Positions 3,582 to 9,641 of a stretch of DNA of 9,641 bases are shown in pieces (positions within the stretch are counted from its first letter, which is position 1; every line of letters begins with the position of its first letter). The stretch comes from Verrucomicrobiota bacterium (GTDB taxonomy: Bacteria; Verrucomicrobiota; Verrucomicrobiia; Limisphaerales; UBA9464). The position numbers and the translations under genes were made by a program. The notes under the pieces are model-generated. The model searched no databases, was not told where the DNA came from, and saw nothing but the letters and a program-made list of their open reading frames with translations. The stretch covers positions 1-9,641 of the forward strand of contig JANXMD010000386.1 in assembly GCA_025354845.1 (NCBI GenBank), in the 5' to 3' direction.

Positions 3582-6344
3582 ATGAAACAATTCCTCCCAC
3601 GCATCCTCGTCGTGTTCGCGATGATGGCATGCACCGTCCGGGGAGAAACCGCCGATCCAGTGATCGGCAATCGATTCCTGGAGCTGCGTTTCCAAAGAAA
3701 TGGCGACCGAATCGCGGCCACCACGCTGCACCAGCGCGTCTCGAAGCGGGTGATCTCGCTGACCGCCGATGACTTCTCGTTGAGTCGGGAAGGACAGGCC
3801 CCGCTGCAATCAGCGGACTTCAAACTCCACCAGGTGCAAAAGACGGGAATTCCCGGCGGCCAGCGCCTAAGCCTGATTTTGCGTGGTGGAGCGGGAGATG
3901 TGGCGGTGGTTTACGAACTCCTGGAGGACGATTCCTTCCTGCGTCGCCATATCGAGTTTACCCCCACTGCGCCGATGACGTTGCGGCAGGTCGAGGTCTG
4001 GAGAGTTGGATTGGAGGGTCACTGTCTCAATCAGGAAACCGGGCCTCCCGATGAAATGCTGCAGAACGTTTGGGGCGTGGACCGCAAGACTGGTTTTGGA
4101 AAGCCGGTGTTCCTCGACGACACGTTCTGGGGTCTGGAATTTCCCGCCGGATACAATCATTACGCTTCCGGATTTCTGACACTCAGTCATCTGCCCGGCC
4201 GCACGATCACGGATACGTTTATCAGCAAGACAGCGGTTCTTGGGGTCGCTCCTGCCGGATCGGTCGCCTCCGAATTTCGCGCCTATATCGCCCTCGGACG
4301 CCACCGTCCGACACTGCCGGCAGTGCAGGTGGACTATAATACCTGGACCACGGTGTCGCCCGCCACGGAGTCGAACAGCCTGGACCTGATCCGGCAGTTC
4401 AAAAAGAACCTCTTTGACCCGCACGGGGTTGCCTTTGACAGCTTCACTTTGGACGACGGTTGGGACGCGAAGAACAGCCTGTGGGATCTGCGCACCAATG
4501 GATTTCCGAATGGATTCAAGCCTTTGCTCGATGCGCTGCAGCCGATGGGAACCAAGCTGGGTCTGTGGCTCTCGCCTTCCAGCGGATACGAGCACGCGGC
4601 CTGGGGTGGGAAACAGGGTTTTGCCCGGAACGCGACGTTCGATTGGTTCCTCTGCCAGAGTGATCCTGCGTATCGCCGCGCGATGAGCCGCATCGTGCCG
4701 GATCTGATCCGCAATCACGACGTGGGCTTCTTCAAAATGGATGGCTTCTGCGCCAGCTGCGACACCCCCTTGCACGCCCACCATCTGGACGGTGATTTCG
4801 CTCGCGAGGCAAATGTGGACGCGTTCATTGAATTGCTCACTGCCATGCGGAAGGTGAAACCCGAGATCTATCTGGATCCAACCAGCGGCATGTGGCTCAG
4901 CCCGTGGTGGCTGTGGTATGTGGATTCGGTTTATGCCGACACCTATGACGGAACAGCCCCGGCGCTCGTGCCCTCTCCCAATGGGTTCGACGGCGCCACC
5001 ACGATTCGCGACGCCTTGCTCCGACGGAGAATGGCGTCGAATCCCGGATTTGATCCCGCCGCCATTGAAACCCTCGGGGTCTATTTGGACCCGACGCTGG
5101 CCATTGATCCCCCGAGCTTTTTCGACAACTGGCACGACAACGCCATGATGGTCGCCGGCCGGGGAAACCGCCTCCTCACCTTCTACATGAACCCGGAGAA
5201 GTTCCGGAATCCGGACCGGGACTGGCCATTCCTGGCAGGCATGATCCAGTGGGCCCGGCACAACGCTGCGACCCTCGCCCGCACGGAAATGATATTGGGC
5301 GATCCCTACCGCGGGGAACCCTACGGCTACGCCCATTTCCTTGGAGGCCGCGGAATCCTGGCGTTGCGAAATCCTTCCATTCAACCCCAGACCGTACACG
5401 TGACGCTGGACGAATCGTGCGGCTGGAAGTCGAGCGAGGCTGGAACCGGGACACACGCCGTCACTGTCGTCTTCCCGTATCGTGAGACTCTTTCTCCGGG
5501 CCTGCGACATGGCGATTGGCTCAACATGGAATTGCAGCCTTTCCAAACCACCCTCATCGAAATCGACGTCACCGGGGAATCCTCCCCGACCCTCGCCGGG
5601 GTGCGCGTTCGCGAGTTGGGTCGCTCGCCAGGGAAGATCTCATGGGAGGTTTTCGGTTTGCCGGGAGCGAAGCTTTCGGTCCCGGTGACCGGTTTGCCCA
5701 AGCCCAGCAAGATCGAATGGGCAGGTCAGCCCCTGAAGAGTGCTGGAAGCGCTGGAAGCATGAAACTGCCCCTGTCGTTTCCGGGTGAAACGAAGCGCAG
5801 TTTTGTCGAGTCGGGTAGGCTTCAGACGGTTCTCTCCAAGGGCAACGCAGGCCAACTGGAGGGCATGGGAACGGTGACCATCGCAAAAGGAACGAAGGCA
5901 TTCATCTACTTGGTGTGCTTGGATCCTTCGCCATCCGATTTGCAGTTCAATTGCCGGGCGACCCTCAACGGACTCCCGGTTCCGGCCGAGGCCATCCACA
6001 CTCTCGTGGGCTCGAAAACCACGCTTCGAGTGGTGCGGGAGTTGCCCTTGAAACCCTGGATTCTCTTTCGGTTTTCCGTGCCGGAAGGGAGGAATGACAT
6101 TGGGATCACGCTCGTACCCACCCATCCCGAGTCGAAGGCGTTTGAAATGCAGGCGGGATGGTGGCTCTGGACGGAACAGCCCCTCCAACACGAAATCCTG
6201 ACGATGGAGTTCACTCAAAGTCTGCCGCCCTCTGTGGCAAAGGTGCTCCCGTTTCCCTCCGGATTGGAGATCCAACGGCAGGTGATTCCCCTGCAACGGT
6301 TGAAGTCCTTTTCCTCAAGATCGTCATCACGTTCAACCGAGTGA
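3582..6344 (+). CDS. Secreted α-galactosidase-like glycoside hydrolase (clan GH-D, GH36-like)
   Basis: The open frame extends 120 bases further upstream, but the ATG at 3582 begins a clear signal peptide (MKQFLPRILVVFAMMACTVRG), giving 920 residues. Residues about 25-240 are β-rich, like the N-terminal β-supersandwich of GH36. The TIM barrel follows (about 250-570): DYNTW at 251-255, LDDGW with D291/D292, LGLWLSP at 326-332, then FFKMDG with D387 (base 4740) as the likely nucleophile by analogy with the K-x-D motif of GH27/GH36. SGMWLSPWWLWYVD ends at D448, a candidate acid/base region. About 610-920 are β-sandwich modules, possibly carbohydrate binding. The protein should cut α-galactosides or related sugars outside the cytoplasm; such proteins are often poorly annotated in these phyla. 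No good Shine-Dalgarno is seen; a five-codon upstream frame overlaps the start. The last ten residues are Ser/Arg-rich and atypical. It is co-oriented with the following PSCyt1/PSD1 gene. The exact family and substrate are uncertain. Confidence 0.82.
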   Translation: MKQFLPRILVVFAMMACTVRGETADPVIGNRFLELRFQRNGDRIAATTLHQRVSKRVISLTADDFSLSREGQAPLQSADFKLHQVQKTGIPGGQRLSLILRGGAGDVAVVYELLEDDSFLRRHIEFTPTAPMTLRQVEVWRVGLEGHCLNQETGPPDEMLQNVWGVDRKTGFGKPVFLDDTFWGLEFPAGYNHYASGFLTLSHLPGRTITDTFISKTAVLGVAPAGSVASEFRAYIALGRHRPTLPAVQVDYNTWTTVSPATESNSLDLIRQFKKNLFDPHGVAFDSFTLDDGWDAKNSLWDLRTNGFPNGFKPLLDALQPMGTKLGLWLSPSSGYEHAAWGGKQGFARNATFDWFLCQSDPAYRRAMSRIVPDLIRNHDVGFFKMDGFCASCDTPLHAHHLDGDFAREANVDAFIELLTAMRKVKPEIYLDPTSGMWLSPWWLWYVDSVYADTYDGTAPALVPSPNGFDGATTIRDALLRRRMASNPGFDPAAIETLGVYLDPTLAIDPPSFFDNWHDNAMMVAGRGNRLLTFYMNPEKFRNPDRDWPFLAGMIQWARHNAATLARTEMILGDPYRGEPYGYAHFLGGRGILALRNPSIQPQTVHVTLDESCGWKSSEAGTGTHAVTVVFPYRETLSPGLRHGDWLNMELQPFQTTLIEIDVTGESSPTLAGVRVRELGRSPGKISWEVFGLPGAKLSVPVTGLPKPSKIEWAGQPLKSAGSAGSMKLPLSFPGETKRSFVESGRLQTVLSKGNAGQLEGMGTVTIAKGTKAFIYLVCLDPSPSDLQFNCRATLNGLPVPAEAIHTLVGSKTTLRVVRELPLKPWILFRFSVPEGRNDIGITLVPTHPESKAFEMQAGWWLWTEQPLQHEILTMEFTQSLPPSVAKVLPFPSGLEIQRQVIPLQRLKSFSSRSSSRSTE

Positions 6345-6599
6345 GCGTTGCGGGCAGGATGACAAAGTCCAACCGGTTCCCTCCCGGGTGGTCCTCATGC
6401 GGTCGCAGAGAGGTTTTGGCCAAAGGGAACAGTTTCATGCGCAACCACGTGCCTGCCGAAGAAATGGACAAGGCCAAACAAAACATCGACGCTTCGCTCA
6501 CATCCCCAACTCAAAAGTTGATTTGGAGTTGAGTTGCCCCCGGCAATTCGACGGCGCTGTGTGCCCGCCCTTTCCAGAACTCGTTTGCGATAGGAAACC
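6345..6599. other. 255-bp spacer before the PSCyt1/PSD1 gene
   Basis: No convincing gene lies here. It holds two short perfect palindromes (AACCGGTT at 6371-6378, TTTGGCCAAA at 6416-6425), which could be binding sites or chance. A hairpin pair at 6507-6536 and the ribosome binding site of the next gene follow. There is no intrinsic terminator after the glycoside hydrolase, so read-through into the next gene is possible. No clear promoter was found. Confidence 0.45.
6507..6536 (+). promoter_or_regulatory. Possible two-state leader hairpin
   Basis: CAACTCA (6507-6513) can pair with TGAGTTG (6530-6536) around a 16-base loop. Alternatively CAACT (6507-6511) can pair with AGTTG (6516-6520) around a CAAA loop. 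The two folds share the left arm and exclude each other. The element sits 64 bases before the PSCyt1/PSD1 start codon. A regulatory switch is speculation; the inverted repeats are visible. Confidence 0.3.
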
Positions 6600-9500
6600 A
6601 TGAACCGGATTCTGAGTCCCTTCTTGAGGCGAACGCGGCTTGGCGCTGTGGCGCTGTGTCTCCTGGCGGGAACGCTCGTCGGATTCGGCAAATCGCTGGC
6701 GAAGCCCGATCGAAAGCCGATCGATTTTAACCGTGAGATCCGCCCGATCCTCGCCGAGAACTGCCTGACCTGTCACGGGCCCGACAAGAGCAAACGCAAA
6801 GGGGGACTCCGCCTGGATCTGTCAGCGGACGCGACCGCCAAGCTCGAGTCTGGCGAGCGGGCGATCGTGCCCGGTTCGCCCGAAAGAAGCCGTCTGCTTC
6901 AGGTCGTCACCACCTCCAGTGACGACGATCGGATGCCTCCCAAAAAAACGGGGAAGGTATTGAACAAGAGCCAGGTTTCACTGCTCACCGAATGGATCGC
7001 CCAAGGCGCGCCCTTCAAGCAGCACTGGGCATACCTCACCCCGGAACGTCCCGAACTTCCGGCGCTGAAGGGCAAGGATTGGCCGCGCAACGAGATTGAT
7101 CGATTTATCCTCGCGCGATTGGAGCAGGAGGGGTTGAAACCGTCTCCCGAGGCGGAGAAACCCACCCTGATTCGCCGGGCAACTCTCGATCTCACCGGCC
7201 TTCCGCCGACGGTGGCCGAGGTCGACGCCTTCCTCGCGGACAAATCCCCGGAAGCCTACGAAAAGGTGGTCGACCGACTCCTGAAATCCTCCTCATTTGG
7301 GGAGAAGATGGCCCTGCAGTGGCTGGATCTTGCCCGCTACGCCGATTCGGATGGCTATCACGCGGATGCCCCAAGATCGATGTGGCAATACCGCGACTAC
7401 GTCATTCGATCGTTCAACGACAACAAGCCTTTCGACCAGTTTACCGTGGAGCAACTGGCGGGGGATCTCCTCCCCAACCCGACTCTGGATCAGCGCATCG
7501 CGACCGCCTTCAACCGAAACGGGATGAGCAGCACGGAGGGCGGAGCGGACCCGGACGAGTACATGAACAAGTACGTCACCGACCGGGTGAACACCTTCGG
7601 CACGGTGTTCCTGGGATCGAGCACCGCCTGCACCGAGTGCCACGACCACAAGTACGATCCCTTCACCCAACGCGAGTACTACCAGCTCTACGACTTCTTC
7701 AATCGGATCCCGGAACGGGGACTCGACTCCGATCCCGCCCCCCCGTTCGTCAAGGTTCCCACCCAGGAGCAAGAGAGCGCCTGGCGCCAATCGACGAATG
7801 ATCTGGCGCAATGGGAACAGGCTCAACGTCGGCTCCTCACCCGGGAAGATGGCGCCTTGGACGAAGGGCAAAGGAAGTGGGTGACCCAACATCGCGCACG
7901 CCTTCACACGGGATGGAAGTCGCTTGTTCCTGGAGCCCTCACTGCTTCAAGCGGCGCGATATTGACGCCCCTGGACGACGCATCGGTCTTGGCAAGCGGG
8001 ACGAATGCGGCAAAGGAGACCTACACCATCGTTGCCGAAACCGAACTCAAGGAACTCGATGCCGTCCGGCTTGAGGCGCTGCTCCACGCCAGCCTCCCCC
8101 AGGGCGGTGCCAGCCGCGGCAGCAATGCGAATTTTATTCTGACGGGATTCGACGCCGATGCCGAAAGCGCCCATCCGGAGAGCGAACCCCCGGTGGAGGA
8201 AATTCAATGGGGAGCCTGGTCCGTCCTGGGCCCTTTCAAGGCGGAGTCGTCCAAGGAACTTTTCGAGAAGGCGTATATCAACGAGACGCAGCTCGATCTT
8301 CAAAAGACCTACAATGGGGATTCGCTTCGTTGGACCGAAAGACCCGATTGGACGGACGGCGTGCCCCATCCCCTGAGCGGAGAAAATCAGCTCAGCTACT
8401 TCCATCGCACCGTCGAGGTGAAGTCCGCACGTTTGATCGACGTTCAGCTGGGTAGTGACGGAGGCGCTCAAGTCTGGCTCAACGGGAGTCGGATCGACAC
8501 CGGCAAGGTCTTTAGAAAGGTCGCAGCGGCACCCGATCAGGTGCGCCTGTTTCTGAGGCCGGGGAAAAACCAACTCCTCCTCAAGGTCCACCACGGGTTG
8601 GGGACCTACGGATTTCAGTTCTCCCGCCCCCAGCGCCCGGTGATCACTCACCAGGTGTTGTTTAGTGATGCGCTTGCGGACTACAGTCAGAAGGATTTCT
8701 CGATTCGCGGGGCCCTGGATACCGATGCCAGCACCGGCTGGGCGGTGGACGGCCAGGATCCCAGCAAACGAATCAACCGACAGGCGATTTTCCTCACCCC
8801 TCACCCCATCGTGTTCGAGGGCGGTATCCGACTGAAACTCCGACTCCGGTTTGATTCCGCTACTCCGCAACAAGTCATCGGACATTTTCGGTTGTCCGCC
8901 GCATCGAGGGCCACTCTCCAGGAAACGGTCGCGCTTCCGCAGCCGGTGCAGTCGGCGCTCTTCGCCACCGAGGAACAGAGTAACGAAGGGCAGCGAAGTG
9001 AACTCAAAGCCTATTACCGACAGCGTTTTGATTCGGAGCTCAAGACCGTGGAATCGAAGCTGACCTCGGCACGACAAGCATCCAAGGAACTCGACTCCCG
9101 AATTCCCACCCTGCGGGTCATGGAAGAGATGACCGAACCGCGCCCGACCCACATCCGGGTGCGGGGCGATTACCGGACGAAGGGCGATCGCGTGACCGCC
9201 GGAGTACCAAGCGTGCTCCCGCCCTTGGCGCGGTCGGAACAGACCAACCGACTCACCCTGGCCCGATGGCTCGTCGATCCACGACATCCGATGCTGGGAC
9301 GGGTGACTGTCAATCGCTACTGGGCCCTTTATTTCGGAACGGGATTGGTGAAAACCGGAAACGAGTTCGGGACCCAGGGCGAGCCACCGTCCCATCCGGA
9401 GCTGCTGGACTGGTTGGCGCGCGAATTCATCGACGGCGGTTGGAATATCAAGGCGATGCAGCGGAAAATCGTCACCTCGGCGACCTACCGTCAGGCCTCG

Positions 9501-9641
9501 AAGCCTTCGCAGCTGCTGCTGGAACGGGATCCGAACAACCGCCTGCTAGCCCGGGGTCCGCGCATCCGACTTGGCGCGGAGGTCATCCGGGATTGCGCCT
9601 TGGATTACGCCGGCCTGCTCGACCGCAAGCGTGTCCCTGGC
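6600..9641 (+). CDS. Secreted PSCyt1/DUF1549/DUF1553 (PSD1) cytochrome-linked protein, 3' end missing
   Basis: The frame runs without a stop from the ATG at 6600 to the right edge (1014 residues seen). AGGA at 6592-6595 is a suitable ribosome binding site, four bases from the ATG. Residues 1-35 form a signal peptide (MNRILSPFLRRTRLG then a hydrophobic core). The PSCyt1 haem domain follows with NCLTCHGPD (C55, C58, H59) and MPP near 118. DUF1549 spans about 164-375 and includes LDLARYADSDGYHAD and the conserved CTECHDHKYDPF (C344, C347, H348). The middle, about 470-730, holds β-sandwich segments: a discoidin-like ASRGSNANF, then WSVLGPF near 538 and QVWLNG near 624, resembling carbohydrate-binding modules. 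A charged, coiled-coil-like stretch lies near 780-850, and DUF1553 starts near 870 (EQTNRLTLARWLVDP, VNRYWALYFG). Such proteins are common in Planctomycetota and Verrucomicrobiota, often beside a DUF1501 gene; their function is unproven, with links to polysaccharide breakdown proposed. The gene follows an α-galactosidase-like gene, which fits that idea. Confidence 0.93.
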   Translation, partial: MNRILSPFLRRTRLGAVALCLLAGTLVGFGKSLAKPDRKPIDFNREIRPILAENCLTCHGPDKSKRKGGLRLDLSADATAKLESGERAIVPGSPERSRLLQVVTTSSDDDRMPPKKTGKVLNKSQVSLLTEWIAQGAPFKQHWAYLTPERPELPALKGKDWPRNEIDRFILARLEQEGLKPSPEAEKPTLIRRATLDLTGLPPTVAEVDAFLADKSPEAYEKVVDRLLKSSSFGEKMALQWLDLARYADSDGYHADAPRSMWQYRDYVIRSFNDNKPFDQFTVEQLAGDLLPNPTLDQRIATAFNRNGMSSTEGGADPDEYMNKYVTDRVNTFGTVFLGSSTACTECHDHKYDPFTQREYYQLYDFFNRIPERGLDSDPAPPFVKVPTQEQESAWRQSTNDLAQWEQAQRRLLTREDGALDEGQRKWVTQHRARLHTGWKSLVPGALTASSGAILTPLDDASVLASGTNAAKETYTIVAETELKELDAVRLEALLHASLPQGGASRGSNANFILTGFDADAESAHPESEPPVEEIQWGAWSVLGPFKAESSKELFEKAYINETQLDLQKTYNGDSLRWTERPDWTDGVPHPLSGENQLSYFHRTVEVKSARLIDVQLGSDGGAQVWLNGSRIDTGKVFRKVAAAPDQVRLFLRPGKNQLLLKVHHGLGTYGFQFSRPQRPVITHQVLFSDALADYSQKDFSIRGALDTDASTGWAVDGQDPSKRINRQAIFLTPHPIVFEGGIRLKLRLRFDSATPQQVIGHFRLSAASRATLQETVALPQPVQSALFATEEQSNEGQRSELKAYYRQRFDSELKTVESKLTSARQASKELDSRIPTLRVMEEMTEPRPTHIRVRGDYRTKGDRVTAGVPSVLPPLARSEQTNRLTLARWLVDPRHPMLGRVTVNRYWALYFGTGLVKTGNEFGTQGEPPSHPELLDWLAREFIDGGWNIKAMQRKIVTSATYRQASKPSQLLLERDPNNRLLARGPRIRLGAEVIRDCALDYAGLLDRKRVPG

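Noticed and set aside
2918..3772. Plus-strand open frame of 284 codons crossing the deaminase and the spacer
   Set aside because: It overlaps the deaminase in another frame, is very rich in Arg, Pro and Ser, and crosses repeat debris and the hydrolase start. No protein signature is visible.
3867..5546. Minus-strand open frame of 559 codons opposite the glycoside hydrolase
   Set aside because: The plus-strand frame has clear TIM-barrel motifs and a signal peptide. The minus-strand product has no recognisable domain and an unnatural composition.
6158..6532. Plus-strand open frame of 124 codons across the end of the hydrolase gene
   Set aside because: I considered whether it continues the hydrolase after a frameshift, but the translation past 6344 has no domain-like character. 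The hydrolase frame ends normally at 6344, apart from a slightly odd Ser/Arg tail.
7947..9395. Minus-strand open frame of 482 codons opposite the PSCyt1/PSD1 gene
   Set aside because: The plus strand encodes conserved DUF1549/DUF1553 motifs throughout. The antisense product shows no known domain and is a codon-bias shadow.

Overview
The window looks like chromosomal DNA from a member of the PVC group, most likely Verrucomicrobiota and possibly Planctomycetota. The main reasons are a long secreted protein of the PSCyt1/DUF1549/DUF1553 type, a family very common in those phyla, and an α-galactosidase-like hydrolase of a type I associate with the same phyla. High G+C, sparse gene packing and palindrome-rich spacers fit. 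The phylum call is inference from family knowledge, without a database search.

Layout, left to right. (1) Positions 1-1395 (+): the 3' part of a gene fusing a CX5R (dual-specificity/tyrosine) phosphatase domain to a cytochrome c'-like domain with a C-terminal CSACH haem motif; then a small secreted cytochrome c'-like protein with CKACH, closed by a strong intrinsic terminator. (2) 1396-1716: a spacer between convergent genes, holding two related palindromic repeats and a probable minus-strand terminator. (3) 1717-2553 (-): a secreted α/β-hydrolase (esterase/lipase). (4) 2554-2666: a divergent intergenic region with an AT-rich heptamer repeat. (5) 2667-3134 (+): a zinc-dependent nucleoside/guanine deaminase. 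(6) 3135-3581: a 447-bp spacer carrying a frameshifted relic of a second deaminase 3' end, an 'acgcaaag' type repeat and hairpins. (7) 3582-6344 (+): a 920-residue secreted α-galactosidase-like (clan GH-D/GH36-like) glycoside hydrolase. (8) 6345-6599: a spacer with a possible two-state hairpin leader. (9) 6600-9641 (+): the first 1014 residues of a secreted PSCyt1/DUF1549/DUF1553 protein running off the right edge.

How the genes may work together: the hydrolase and the PSCyt1/PSD1 protein are co-oriented and both appear exported, fitting a polysaccharide-use locus in which a haem protein acts beside a sugar hydrolase. The two class II-type cytochromes on the left form a second redox-flavoured pair. 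The esterase and deaminase look like unrelated housekeeping or accessory genes. No tRNA, rRNA, CRISPR array, insertion sequence or transposase was seen. The most unusual items are the phosphatase-cytochrome fusion, the deaminase relic whose differences are nearly all synonymous, and the repeat-rich spacers.
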